Counted from the stretch's first letter, positions 35,826-45,714 are shown. The stretch: DNA of 64,000 nt from Calothrix parasitica NIES-267 (GCF_002368095.1 NZ_AP018227.1:8888336-8952335); one strand, 5' to 3'. A program made the numbers and translations. Notes: generated by a model from the sequence alone, not told the origin.

Positions 35826-35850
35826 TAGAGACGTAGCAGTGCTACGTCTA
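35826..35850. repeat. GAGACGTAGCANTGCTACGTCTC palindrome, copy 2
   Basis: TAGAGACGTAGC and GCTACGTCTA are inverted around AGT. It lies in the gap between the divergent methyltransferase and symporter genes. Confidence 0.75.
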
Positions 35851-36056
35851 TTAGGAGTTATGAGTTAGGATTTTTTCTTCCCCCTCTACCCCCTCTACCC
35901 CCTCTCCTAATTCCCCCAAGGCTTTTATAATAGTACTAGTGTTCGCCTTTATCATTCTAATATAAACCCACGGAAACCAAAACCGTCAAATAACAGACTT
36001 GATGCAAACAGGGGTTTGCTGTATCTTCCCTGTTATTACTTACTGCTAAAAATTAC

Positions 36057-37865
36057 ATGCTACAGCTAGTTGATTATCTAATTATTGCTGTTTACTTAAT
36101 TTCTATAATCGTTTTCGGTATTTACCTCGAACGTAAAGCTTCTACGGGTATTGATTCCTATTTTTTGGGAAACCGAAATATGCCATGGTGGGTTTTGGGT
36201 GCTTCGGGAATGGCATCGAATACCGATTTGGCTGGTACGATGATTATCAGCGCTTTGATTTACGCGGTGGGAGCGAAAGGATTTTTTATCGAAATTCGCG
36301 GTGGTGTGGTGTTAATCATGGCGATTTTGATGATTTTCATGGGTAAATGGAATCGTCGCGCTCATGTGATGACCCTAGCTGAGTGGATGCGGTTTCGTTT
36401 CGGTGAAGGAAGGGAAGGTAATACAGCAAGGATTATTAGTGCTATTGCAAATTTAATGTTTGCAGTGGGAGCGATGAGCTTTTTTACTGTTGCAGGTGGT
36501 AAATTTTTAGGTCAATTTCTCGGAATCAATGACAATCTTGCTTCTATTGCTTTAGTTACTTTGGCTTTGATATACACTGCTGCTAGCGGTTTTTATGGTG
36601 TTGTGTGGACTGATGTTTTTCAAGGTGTTTTGATTTTTATCGCGTTAATTTACGTTTGTGTTTTAGCGTTGCAAACTGCAAGTATTCCGGAAACATTTTC
36701 TGTTTCGATTCCTGCTGGGGAAGGTTTTGAAATACAGCAGTGGAATTTTGCTGACTGGAGCAGTATTTCACCGTCTTTAACTTTGGATTTACCTGGAGAT
36801 TATTCTGCATTTAATTTATTCGGTGGGGTAATTTTCTTTTATTTAATCAAAGAATGTATGGCTGGTATTGGTGGAGGTGGTGGTTATATGGTTCAGCGCT
36901 ACTTTGCTGCAAAAAGCGACAGGGAAGCGGGTTTACTTTCTTTATTCTGGATTCTATTACTTTCATTTCGCTGGCCGCTCGTTACCGCTTTTGCGATGTT
37001 GGGAATTCATTACGGTGCAACTCAAAGTGTGATTCCAGACCCTGAATTGATTTTACCTACGGTGATTGGGGAATACGTCCCGGTAGGAATCAAAGGAATA
37101 TTGATAGCTTGTTTTATTGCAGCGGCAATGTCTACTTTTGACTCTATCATCAATTCCAGTGCTGCTTATTGGGTAAAAGATATTTATCAAGCATATTTAA
37201 AACCACAAGCATCCAGTCGAGAATTACTTACCCAAAGTCGTTTAGCATCGGTGGTAATTGTAGTTGTAGGAATGCTATTTAGTTACCAAGTAAAAAATAT
37301 TAATGAAATTTGGGGATGGTTAACTTTGGGATTGGGTGCGGGGTTAGCAATTCCCTTGGTATTAAGATGGTATTGGTGGAGATTTAACGGTTATGGATTT
37401 GCTATTGGTACAGCAGCGGGTATGTTAGCAGCCATAGTTACTAAAGCATTCATCATCAATAATATAGATTCACAGTTACAAGAATACGCTTTATTTCTTA
37501 TCCCCAGTATTTCCTCATTTATTGGCTGCATAATAGGTACATTTACAACCAGACCAACAGATTTACAGGTAATAGATAACTTCTACAAAGTTACCAGACC
37601 ATTTGGTTTTTGGGGAATCGTGCGGAAAAATCTTCCAGCGAATATTCAGCAGAAAATTAAAAACGAAAATCGTCGAGATATTGTTTCTACATTGATTGCA
37701 ATTCCTTGGCAATTGACTTTGTTTATGCTGGGAATTACCTTTATGATGAAGCGTTGGGATATTTTTGGCACTCTTTTAGCAGTATTTATAGTACTTTCAA
37801 TTGCCTTATATTTTACTTGGTTTAAATACCTTTCTAAAGAAGTGAAAATTACTGAAGAGTTGTAA
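36057..37865 (+). CDS. Sodium:solute symporter family protein
   Basis: A 602-residue inner-membrane protein with about 13-14 hydrophobic segments and SSS-family motifs: YLISIIVFGIYLERKA, GNRNMPWWVLGASGMASNTDLAGT early, and GGGGGYMVQRYFAAKSDREA in the middle. The C-terminal 120 residues form an extended tail with two more helices. These transporters use sodium gradients to import sugars, amino acids, acetate or similar; this member's substrate is unknown. A hairpin of five C and five G follows the stop. Confidence 0.88.
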   Translation: MLQLVDYLIIAVYLISIIVFGIYLERKASTGIDSYFLGNRNMPWWVLGASGMASNTDLAGTMIISALIYAVGAKGFFIEIRGGVVLIMAILMIFMGKWNRRAHVMTLAEWMRFRFGEGREGNTARIISAIANLMFAVGAMSFFTVAGGKFLGQFLGINDNLASIALVTLALIYTAASGFYGVVWTDVFQGVLIFIALIYVCVLALQTASIPETFSVSIPAGEGFEIQQWNFADWSSISPSLTLDLPGDYSAFNLFGGVIFFYLIKECMAGIGGGGGYMVQRYFAAKSDREAGLLSLFWILLLSFRWPLVTAFAMLGIHYGATQSVIPDPELILPTVIGEYVPVGIKGILIACFIAAAMSTFDSIINSSAAYWVKDIYQAYLKPQASSRELLTQSRLASVVIVVVGMLFSYQVKNINEIWGWLTLGLGAGLAIPLVLRWYWWRFNGYGFAIGTAAGMLAAIVTKAFIINNIDSQLQEYALFLIPSISSFIGCIIGTFTTRPTDLQVIDNFYKVTRPFGFWGIVRKNLPANIQQKIKNENRRDIVSTLIAIPWQLTLFMLGITFMMKRWDIFGTLLAVFIVLSIALYFTWFKYLSKEVKITEEL

Positions 37866-37877
37866 AATATCCCCAAA

Positions 37878-37894
37878 CCCCCTTAAAAAGGGGG
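37878..37894 (+). terminator. CCCCC-TTAAAAA-GGGGG hairpin after the symporter gene
   Basis: A perfect 5-bp stem 13 bp past the stop. No T-run follows, so it may be only a common cyanobacterial intergenic repeat. Confidence 0.4.
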
Positions 37895-38090
37895 CTAATT
37901 AAATTATATACCTCAATAGACTGGGAGACGCTATAAAACAATATATCGGTTATTCATGACTGATTTTTAAACTATCTGGTGAGTTTATATTAATTCTAAG
38001 TTTTTCCTGGTAGTACAATTTCAAAAATAAAAGCACAAATCTATTGATAAATTCGATAAGCTTACAAAAGCAGTTTCGCGAACTTAGAAA

Positions 38091-38879
38091 ATGACCGTAA
38101 TTAGCCCAAAAATTTTAGCTCTCGATTTTGATGGTGTAGTCTGTAACGGACTAATAGAATACTTTCAGGTATCTTGGCGTACTCACTGCAAATTTTGGCC
38201 TTGTGCCGACCAAACCCAAACAGAAGAATTAGCAAATAAATTTTATCGTCTCCGTCCGGTAATTGAAACTGGGTGGGAAATGCCAGTTTTAATCAAAGCA
38301 TTATTAGAAGGATATGCAGAAGATAAAATTTTGCAAGAATGGCATGATATATCCCAAACAATTCTTCGTCAAAGTGATTTTTCAGCCCAGGAAATTGCTT
38401 TTAGTTTAGATACGCAGCGCGATGAATGGATAGCTAATGATTTAGATGGTTGGCTGAGCATGCATAAGTTTTATCCAGGAGTAATTGAAAGAATTAAAAA
38501 TATTTATAATACTCAAACCGCACTATATATAGTTACAACTAAAGAAGGCAGATTTGTCAAAGAATTATTGCAAAAAGCAGATTTTGACCTACCACGAGAA
38601 GCAATTTTTGGTAAAGAAGAAAAGCGTCCTAAATATGAAATATTGCGAGAATTAAAACAAGAATCTAACGATTTATCAGCCAATATATGGTTTGTCGAAG
38701 ACCGGATAAAAACATTACAAAAAGTTAAAGAACAAGAAGATTTAGAAGACGTAGAACTGTTCCTTTGTGACTGGGGCTATAATACTTCTACAGAAAGAGA
38801 AAAAGCTCAAAAAGATACGCGAATTAACTTAATATCACTAAATCAATTTACTCAAGATTTTGATAAATGGCAAACATAA
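38091..38879 (+). CDS. HAD family hydrolase
   Basis: A 262-residue haloacid dehalogenase-like protein. Motif I is LALDFDGVVCNG (nucleophile D14 within DFDG), motif II is the YIVTTKEG stretch, motif III is a Lys around GKEEKRPKYEI, and the acidic motif IV is IWFVEDR. A helical cap lies between motifs I and II. It probably acts as a small-molecule phosphatase; the substrate is unknown. It is followed by a long STRR and then nurA, on the same strand. Confidence 0.8.
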   Translation: MTVISPKILALDFDGVVCNGLIEYFQVSWRTHCKFWPCADQTQTEELANKFYRLRPVIETGWEMPVLIKALLEGYAEDKILQEWHDISQTILRQSDFSAQEIAFSLDTQRDEWIANDLDGWLSMHKFYPGVIERIKNIYNTQTALYIVTTKEGRFVKELLQKADFDLPREAIFGKEEKRPKYEILRELKQESNDLSANIWFVEDRIKTLQKVKEQEDLEDVELFLCDWGYNTSTEREKAQKDTRINLISLNQFTQDFDKWQT

Positions 38880-38926
38880 TTGGGCATTGGAAAATAGAGA
38901 GGGGGAAAGAAATAAAATAATTAATT

Positions 38927-39025
38927 ACTAATTCCTAACTCCTAACTCTTAATTCCTAACTCTTAACTCCTAACTCTTAACTCCTAACTCCTAACTCTTA
39001 ATTCCTAACTCCTAACTCCTAACTA
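38927..39025. repeat. STRR tract, heptamer TAACTCC
   Basis: About thirteen tandem 7-bp units (TAACTCC, TAACTCT, TAATTCC) end five bases before the nurA start codon, so the ribosome-binding region of nurA is made of repeat DNA. Confidence 0.92.
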
Positions 39026-39030
39026 AACTT

Positions 39031-40311
39031 ATGCTTGATTTAAGTAAACTGGCCGGACAGATGCATGGTTTGAGCCAACATTTGACGGCTGAAGCTGAAG
39101 CAAATCGACAGCGTTTGCAATTGGGGATGAAGCATCTTGAGTATGCTTTTGACAACCAAGATGAATTAGTTAAACTCCAGCAAAAATGGCGCGATCGCAT
39201 TTTATTTGCGAATGCAACTCCGGTGGAACCGCTACACACCTGTATTGATATCATGGTTCCTCCGAAAACTCATACTGTCATCGCTACTGACGGTTCCCAA
39301 ATTGCTCCGAATCATCATGAAATTGCTTACTGTTATTTGCTCAATATCGGCAGAGTGGTTTTACATTACGGACAAAATAAACACCCAATTCTAGATAGTA
39401 TACCGGAGATATTCTATCGACCCGAAGATTTATATATGTCCCGTCAGTGGGGAATTAGAACCGAAGAATGGATGAGTTACCGACGCACCGCTAGTGAAGC
39501 AGTAGTGTTATCGGAATTAGCCATTGCTGCAACGGAGAAAGGAAAAAGAGATGGGGGAATGGGAGGATGGGAAGACAAGGAGACAAGGAGACAAGGGGAA
39601 AAAGTTAAAGCAAATTCTAGCCCCTCTAACGCGACTTTAGAAAGAATACCCACTCTCGCAATGGTGGATGGTTCGCTTATCTACTGGTTTTTAGAGCAAT
39701 TACCTTACGATGCGAGAGACCATATTTTACCCCCGATTCTGGAGTCTTGGAAGGATTTACGGAAAGCCGGTATTCCTATGATGGGTTATCTGAGTGCTTC
39801 GCGGAGTATTGAAGCAATGAATTTTTTCCGGTTGTCAGCTTGTCCCCACAAAGCACCGGACTGCATGAGTTTTTGTCCCAATCAAATGGACAAAATTCCT
39901 TGTAAACTGTTTGAGGGATTGCGAGATAGTACTTTGTGGTCTACTCAACTCAAACCCGGACAGCGGAGTCCTTTATGGAAAAGTAATTCCCGGATTATAG
40001 AATTATATGGAGACCAGCAAATTTACTTTTGTTACGTTCACGTGGGTACTGAAATAGCGCGAGTCGAATTTCCGCAATGGGTAGTAGAAGATACCGAAAT
40101 GTTTGAGGAGTCTTTAGGACTAATGCTGGCTCAAGTTCATAAAGGATATGGTTATCCGGTAGCATTAGCAGAATCCCATAATCAAGCGGTTGTTAGAGGT
40201 GGAGATAGGTCTCGTTTCTTCGGTTTATTAGAACGACAAATGATTAAAGCTGGTTTAAAAAATGTTGGGACTTCCTACAAAGAAGCACGGAAAAGAGGAA
40301 GTATTGCATAA
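39031..40311 (+). CDS. NurA-domain nuclease with repeat-derived insertion
   Basis: A 426-residue NurA-family protein. The catalytic ATDGSQ motif is at 85-90 (D87) and a second Asp motif MVDGSLIYW follows the insertion; the C-terminal VVRGGDRSRFFGL region is typical. NurA proteins are nucleases that act in DNA end resection with HerA. No herA is in the window. Residues about 170-193 (Lys/Arg/Gly/Glu-rich, DGGMGGWEDKETRRQGEK) are encoded by an STRR (39541-39602) inserted in frame, in a loop before the second active-site strand. Confidence 0.85.
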   Translation: MLDLSKLAGQMHGLSQHLTAEAEANRQRLQLGMKHLEYAFDNQDELVKLQQKWRDRILFANATPVEPLHTCIDIMVPPKTHTVIATDGSQIAPNHHEIAYCYLLNIGRVVLHYGQNKHPILDSIPEIFYRPEDLYMSRQWGIRTEEWMSYRRTASEAVVLSELAIAATEKGKRDGGMGGWEDKETRRQGEKVKANSSPSNATLERIPTLAMVDGSLIYWFLEQLPYDARDHILPPILESWKDLRKAGIPMMGYLSASRSIEAMNFFRLSACPHKAPDCMSFCPNQMDKIPCKLFEGLRDSTLWSTQLKPGQRSPLWKSNSRIIELYGDQQIYFCYVHVGTEIARVEFPQWVVEDTEMFEESLGLMLAQVHKGYGYPVALAESHNQAVVRGGDRSRFFGLLERQMIKAGLKNVGTSYKEARKRGSIA

Positions 40312-40616
40312 ATGGGAATAGTTAGGAGTTAGGAGTTAGGAGTTAGGAGTTAATTATTTATAGCTTATGGTATTAGTCCGGGAATTTAATTCACGGTCGC
40401 GTTTCCAATACTAATTCCTCACTCTTAATTCTTCACTCCCTATCCCCAATTCCCTATCCCAAATTTCCGAATATGATTTTTATCAAAAACCTGTTATCTT
40501 TGTAACCCTTTTGGGAAAACTATACTTAGGCATGGACTGGACAAATAACTTTCAGGGTTATGTATCTACAGTTCTCGGGTTCCGATAAGTAAAGGTTTTT
40601 AATCATATTTGGTACC

Positions 40617-41561
40617 ATGCAAAAAAATCATAGTTCCCTAAATAGACCGGTAGCTTTTTTATTAGTTACTATAGTTGCATTTTTGAATGCAGGCTGTTCT
40701 AACAGAATTTCGGCTACAAATAGTTTAGCAATACCTCCAGCGGTTGTTGTTAGTAATAAGAATATTCCAGCTTTAAGAATTGGAGTGCTACCAACTCAAA
40801 GTCTTGAAGAACAACAGCGGATGATTGAACCTTTAAAAGAGTATTTAGAAGAGTCTTTAGAAACAGAGGTTAATTTCCGGGTTGCTTCGGATTACAAACG
40901 AATTGTGGAATGGTTAGTAGATGGCGAAATAGACATGGCTTATGTTGCTGGAGTGTCTTACCTCGAAGCATTAGAAGCAGGTGCTGAAATTCAACCTTTG
41001 GTAGCACCAATTGATAAGTATACAGGAAGACCTTGGTATCGTGCTGCAATTGTGGTTAAGGCTGATAGCAATATTAAAACTTTGCATCAATTGAGAAATA
41101 AGCGATTTGCTTTTGTAAATAAATATTCTACAAGTGGTTATTTAATGCCATTTTCTGCTTTAAATAAACTTGGTATTAATCCGGAACAAGAATTTGAAAA
41201 AGTTATATATCTCGGTACTCATGCAAAAACTTTAGAAGCGCTGAAAAACGGTAATATTGATGCTGCTGCAACTAATATTCCTTATTATCGTAAGCAGCAA
41301 ACAATGGGTAAACTCAAACCGGAAGAGTTTCGAGTTGTTTGGAAGTCTCCACCTATTCCCCCTTCATTAATAGTGGTTTCTAAAAGACTACCAGCAAATT
41401 CTATCAAAAAATTAAAAACTTCTTTCTTAAATACACCCGAAGGTATCGAAGATATTTTTGGCAGACAATCAGCAGGGTATACCACAATTATTGATGCTGA
41501 CTATACACCGATTCGCGAACTTCGAGCAAAATTAAGCTTGAAAGCGGAGAAGGTGAAATGA
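40617..41561 (+). CDS. PhnD-like periplasmic binding lipoprotein
   Basis: A 314-residue lipoprotein (lipobox LNAGC, C27) with a two-lobe phosphate/phosphonate-type binding domain: LRIGVLPTQSLEEQQRMIEPLKEYLE, then DMAYVAGVSYLEALEAG, RNKRFAFVNKYSTSGYLMPF and an interlobe return. Its stop overlaps the start of a sensor kinase gene by four bases (ATGA), and there are no ABC transporter genes. It is therefore probably the ligand-binding partner of that kinase, not part of an importer. Confidence 0.85.
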   Translation: MQKNHSSLNRPVAFLLVTIVAFLNAGCSNRISATNSLAIPPAVVVSNKNIPALRIGVLPTQSLEEQQRMIEPLKEYLEESLETEVNFRVASDYKRIVEWLVDGEIDMAYVAGVSYLEALEAGAEIQPLVAPIDKYTGRPWYRAAIVVKADSNIKTLHQLRNKRFAFVNKYSTSGYLMPFSALNKLGINPEQEFEKVIYLGTHAKTLEALKNGNIDAAATNIPYYRKQQTMGKLKPEEFRVVWKSPPIPPSLIVVSKRLPANSIKKLKTSFLNTPEGIEDIFGRQSAGYTTIIDADYTPIRELRAKLSLKAEKVK

Positions 41562-43303
41562 AAATTTTCAACAAGTTTATCCTTTCTTCTGCTTTATTTG
41601 CAGGATTAATCGCTGCTGGGCTAACCGGAAGTTCTTTATGGAGAAATAAAGTTACCACAAATATTAACTTTAAGTTAGAAAATACAGTTCAAGCAATTGA
41701 AGCTGCTTTACGATTAGAAATTGTTTTAAAAAATGAGATAGATACACTTAAAGATGATGTATTAATTGATAATAATAAGTCCAAGATAAAAGAACATCAC
41801 AAAGAATTTGAAATTCAGCTTCAAAGATTAGAAACTTTACTTCCAGATGCTAAAGAAATACAAGATATTCGTCGTCGTCATCAATTTTTAGTGCGCTTGA
41901 GTAAGGAAATAATTAAAAGTAATGAAGCTTCACCCAATGCTGATTTAAATGATTTAAAACAGGATTTTAGAGCAATAAATTCTTTTGCTAAAGATATTGA
42001 ACTATTTCTAGGTGATTTGACAGATAGAAATCACAAAAAAATCATCATAGTTCAAGAGGAAATGGATAAAGCTCATGAAACTTATCAACGAGTTACCTAT
42101 GCAATCATAATTGCTATTGTGCTGATTTTTATCAGTCAATTCTTCTTAATCATGCTTCCACTGATTAATTCTTTGGACAAATTACAGAAGGGAGCATCAG
42201 CAATTGCTGCAGGTAAGCTTGATTATCGACTTAAGATTCACACCAAAGATGAATTAGAGCAAGTTGCTAACGAATTCAACCTAATGACGGAAAAATTAGC
42301 CGAATCATATAGCGAAATTATCGAACGTAGTGGGGAATTACTCAAACTCAATCGAAATCTTAAAAACGAAATTAGCGACCGTACTCAAGCACAAGCTGAA
42401 TTACAAGCAACCCTAGATGAACTCAAAAACACTCAAGCACAGTTAATTCAAACCGAAAAAATGTCTAGCTTGGGTCAAATGGTAGCCGGAGTTGCCCACG
42501 AAATCAACAATCCTGTTAGTTTCGTTTACGGGAATATTAATCATGTAAATGACTACATAACAGATATTTTAGAATTAATAGAACTTTATCAGCAAGAATT
42601 ACCATCACCCGGAGAGGATATAGAGGAAAAGCTGGAAGATATGGAATTAGATTTTGTAAAAGAAGATTTACCTAAAATACTAACTTCAATGAAAATGGGA
42701 GCAACCCGGATTCGTGAAATAGTTTTATCTTTACGCAACTTTTCCCGTCTCGATGAAGCTGATATGAAAGAAGTTGATATTCACGAAGGAATCGAAAGTA
42801 CTTTATTAATCTTGCAAAACCGTCTCAAATCGAAACCAAATCGTACTGGAATTGAAATTACTAAAAACTATAATAATCTGCCTAAGATAGAATGTTATCC
42901 CGGACAGCTAAACCAAACATTTATGAATATTATTAGCAATGCAATAGATGTATTGGAAGAGGGAAGAGATAAGCTTGGTATGCAAAATCCACAGATTTCT
43001 ATTCACACAGAACTAATCAATAACAAAACAATAGCAGTCAGAATTGTAGACAACGGGATGGGAATGACTGAAGAAGTTAAAAACAAATTATTCGACCCAT
43101 TTTTCACCACAAAACCCGTAGGAAAAGGAACCGGATTGGGTTTATCAATAACCTATCAAATAATAGTTGATAAACACCAAGGTAAATTATACTGCATTTC
43201 AGAACCCGGCAAAGGAACTGAATTTATCATTGAAATTCCCCAACATCAGAAGAGAGAAAGTAATGAGGTGATGGAAAGTGAGGAATTAGGAGTTATGAGT
43301 TAA
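41558..43303 (+). CDS. Sensor histidine kinase with HAMP domain
   Basis: A 581-residue kinase: N-terminal helix (about 5-27), a helical periplasmic domain (28-180), a second helix (about 185-210), HAMP (about 210-265), coiled coil, then HisKA with H314 (VAGVAHEINNPVSF) and a HATPase domain with NIISNAIDVLEEG, DNGMGM and GKGTGLGLSI. Translation is coupled to the PhnD-like lipoprotein gene. No response regulator lies next to it. The last 12 or so residues (EVMESEELGVMS) are encoded by STRR-like DNA. Confidence 0.92.
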   Translation: MKIFNKFILSSALFAGLIAAGLTGSSLWRNKVTTNINFKLENTVQAIEAALRLEIVLKNEIDTLKDDVLIDNNKSKIKEHHKEFEIQLQRLETLLPDAKEIQDIRRRHQFLVRLSKEIIKSNEASPNADLNDLKQDFRAINSFAKDIELFLGDLTDRNHKKIIIVQEEMDKAHETYQRVTYAIIIAIVLIFISQFFLIMLPLINSLDKLQKGASAIAAGKLDYRLKIHTKDELEQVANEFNLMTEKLAESYSEIIERSGELLKLNRNLKNEISDRTQAQAELQATLDELKNTQAQLIQTEKMSSLGQMVAGVAHEINNPVSFVYGNINHVNDYITDILELIELYQQELPSPGEDIEEKLEDMELDFVKEDLPKILTSMKMGATRIREIVLSLRNFSRLDEADMKEVDIHEGIESTLLILQNRLKSKPNRTGIEITKNYNNLPKIECYPGQLNQTFMNIISNAIDVLEEGRDKLGMQNPQISIHTELINNKTIAVRIVDNGMGMTEEVKNKLFDPFFTTKPVGKGTGLGLSITYQIIVDKHQGKLYCISEPGKGTEFIIEIPQHQKRESNEVMESEELGVMS

Positions 43304-43380
43304 GAATCAGGAGTTAGGAATTATTACTTAAACTAGCGTTTCAAGTTTATGATTAGTTATTGAATTAGAGGGGATAGAAC

Positions 43381-43468
43381 TGACGATCCACACCTGACCG
43401 GTGAACAACTGATAACTGCTGACTGCTAACTGACGATCCACACTCAACCGGTGAACAACTGATAACTG
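43381..43468 (+). repeat. Two direct 38-bp repeats, 50-bp period
   Basis: TGACGATCCACAC...CCGGTGAACAACTGATAACTG occurs at 43381-43418 and again at 43431-43468 with two or three differences, upstream of the FHA gene. Confidence 0.7.
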
Positions 43469-43539
43469 TCCGTTGATAACGCTACAATCAATATTACAGA
43501 TAAAAAACTGTAGAATAAATACAAATATCATCCCTGAAA

Positions 43540-44331
43540 ATGCAGAATTTAAGCACTTTACAGACAACAGGGCTGGGTTTAGAACTGTTTCATATTCAAA
43601 GCAATACTTCGTTTGAAATTCCCCCAAATTATCCAGTTGTTCGCATTGGGAAACTAAACGAACAAGTTCCTATCGATATTGATGTTCTAGATTTACCTTC
43701 AGCTGATATTGTTTCACGAGTACATGCAGAAATTTTTGTACAGGAGAATACTTACTATTTAGTAGATGCAGGTAGTTCTAATGGTACTTTTTTAAATGAT
43801 CATAAATTAGAAAATCACAAGCGCTACCCACTTAATCTCGGGGACAAAATTGACCTCGGTAGCGAGAATAAAGTTACTTTTATATTTCAGTACAAACAGC
43901 AAAGTCAGCAGACAGCAATTGTAGCTAATCAAGCCACCACTATCCAAGCTCAAGCTATCAATAACCAGCAGCCATTACAAGCAGTAGACCGTAAAAGCAA
44001 GTTCGTTGGTTTAGGATTGATGTCTATAGGAACATTAATCTTTGCAGCAAATACTCGAATTGGTTTGAGTTTAGGTTTTCCTACTATTTTATTATGGGTT
44101 GGGGGAGTTATTATTCTTGTCCAGCGTCGAATCAATCCTAATTGGGGATGGGGTTTGATAGCATTCGGAACTGCATTACTCTTGTTTTCCGGTAGACTAT
44201 TTACTTCGTTTAATTTTTTAGCTCTTCTTATATCAGCGAGCTTGATATTTACAGGTTATCAATTATTCAGAAATGGAAAAGTGTTTGGTTATGGGTTGAA
44301 TTCTGTAAAAGCATTATTAAAAAAACAGTGA
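43540..44331 (+). CDS. FHA-domain membrane protein
   Basis: A 263-residue protein. An FHA domain spans about residues 25-105, with the phosphothreonine-binding residues visible (VRIGKL, then SRVHAEIF, then DAGSSNGTFLND). After a Gln/Ala-rich linker come four hydrophobic segments (about 155-250). FHA domains bind phosphothreonine peptides, so it may anchor a Ser/Thr kinase pathway at the membrane. No kinase is nearby. Confidence 0.87.
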   Translation: MQNLSTLQTTGLGLELFHIQSNTSFEIPPNYPVVRIGKLNEQVPIDIDVLDLPSADIVSRVHAEIFVQENTYYLVDAGSSNGTFLNDHKLENHKRYPLNLGDKIDLGSENKVTFIFQYKQQSQQTAIVANQATTIQAQAINNQQPLQAVDRKSKFVGLGLMSIGTLIFAANTRIGLSLGFPTILLWVGGVIILVQRRINPNWGWGLIAFGTALLLFSGRLFTSFNFLALLISASLIFTGYQLFRNGKVFGYGLNSVKALLKKQ

Positions 44332-44336
44332 ACAGC

Positions 44337-44563
44337 TATAGCATTCCTACATGAATTGTAAGAAATTTATTTTTAATCTGGCGGTTAAAACCGCTACTAC
44401 ACAAGCTAAGTTCAGCGACCTGGACTTTGTGTAATAAGCCGCTGCCACGGCGGGTTTTGTTTGTGTAGCCGCGAATTACAGTCGCTAGGTTTGAATTAAT
44501 TATGACCTCTATAACGCAATTAAAACCTACGTATTTTCTTACATCTTAATTAGGATTGCTATA
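44337..44563. repeat. MITE-like element with TATAGCANTCCTA ends, copy 1
   Basis: About 227 bp. The left end TATAGCATTCCTA and the right end (reverse complement TATAGCAATCCTA) are inverted repeats extending imperfectly to about 30 bp (TGTAAGAAA shared). The interior contains GC-richer palindromes (GGCGGTTAAAACCGC). It starts six bases after the FHA gene's stop. A shorter relative lies at 58931-59030. The rest of the gap to 44858 shows no gene. Confidence 0.7.
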
Positions 44564-44858
44564 TCATTATTAGCTATTAGTTAATCTAACCTAGAGCTAG
44601 ATTAGATAATGTATTAGCTCAATATATCCGTTAGGATATTATACATACACTTAAAAATATTGTAGTGCGACCATCTTGGTCGCTCTAATTTAATAGGTCT
44701 TTATCGCTAAAATTTCACACATATTAGTCGCTAAAAAGGAAACAATTTCTATAAATTAAATGGTGGAGTAAATACTATTTTTATTTCCTGTTCCCTATCT
44801 CAAATAGCAATACTTAAACAGTTACAATCAAATTAAACCTTTTGATAAAAGTCTTGAT

Positions 44859-45440
44859 ATGGTAGCTATTCCCAAAGAACCTTTGAAAATGACAATTGAG
44901 GAATATCTTGAATGGGAACCCCAGCAAGAAATTCGCTACGAGTACGTTAATGGCGAAGTTTTTGCAATGACGGGTGGTACAATTCCTCATAATGATATTG
45001 CTCTAAACTTTTATACGGCTTTACGACCACATTTGAGTACTAAAGGTTGTAAGGCTAACGTATCAGACGTGAAAGTGCAAGTTACTCCTCAAAGTCCTTA
45101 TTACTATCCTGATGTTATTGTTAGTTGTGACCCAGAAGACCTCAAAGCTCGTAAATTTTATAAAAATCCTAAATTGATTGCTGAAGTACTTTCTCCTGGT
45201 ACAAGTTCTAAAGATAGAGGAGAAAAGTTTACTTATTATATATCTATGCCTTCTTTACAGGAATATATCTTGATAGACTCGGAAAAAATTTCTGTCGAAC
45301 TTTATTGTCGTGGAGAAGGAAGAATGTGGCTTTATTATCCTTATATTGCAGGAGATATTGTTACTTTATCAAGTATAGATTTTGAGTGTCCTATCGAATT
45401 ACTGTACGAAGGAATAGAGTTTGAGTCAATTAACAATTAA
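44859..45440 (+). CDS. Uma2 family (DUF820) endonuclease-fold protein
   Basis: A 193-residue PD-(D/E)XK-fold protein of the Uma2 family, greatly expanded in cyanobacteria. Visible motifs are MTIEEYLEWE, IRYEYVNGEVFAMTGG, YYPDVIVSC (with the Asp of the active site), PKLIAEVLSPGTSSKDRGEKF (with the Glu) and LQEYILID. A nuclease function is predicted from the fold but the biological role is unknown. It lies between MITE-like elements. Confidence 0.9.
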   Translation: MVAIPKEPLKMTIEEYLEWEPQQEIRYEYVNGEVFAMTGGTIPHNDIALNFYTALRPHLSTKGCKANVSDVKVQVTPQSPYYYPDVIVSCDPEDLKARKFYKNPKLIAEVLSPGTSSKDRGEKFTYYISMPSLQEYILIDSEKISVELYCRGEGRMWLYYPYIAGDIVTLSSIDFECPIELLYEGIEFESINN

Positions 45441-45534
45441 CAATGATAAAATTCCCAACTCTTAATTCCTAATTCCTAATTCCTAATTCCTAACTCCTAA
45501 TTCCTTATTCCTATTAAAAGAAAAAAGTCTTACT

Positions 45535-45714
45535 ATATATAGCGTTTTTCGGTTGGGTGAAATACACCTTGATAGACCTCACCCCCAGCCCCTCTCCCGC
45601 AATTGCTATCTCCTTACGGAGACGCTCCGCTAACAACGGAGGGAACCTCCGCAACGCATTGCTCTCCAAGTCAGCGGAGAGGGGTGTATTCTATCCAACG
45701 GAGAACTGCTATAG
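45535..45714. repeat. MITE-like palindromic element with a nested insertion
   Basis: The inverted counterpart of the element at 62686-62793, but 180 bp long: its central hairpin spacer is replaced by about 75 bp of another repeat (GACGCTCCGCTAACAACGG ... CGCAACGCATTGCTCTCC). Outer ends read TATATAGCGTTTTTCGGTTG and CAACGGAGAACTGCTATA. STRR DNA precedes it (45455-45515). Confidence 0.72.

Noticed and set aside
40617..41561. Phosphonate importer subunit
   Set aside because: No permease or ATPase is nearby and the gene is coupled to a sensor kinase.
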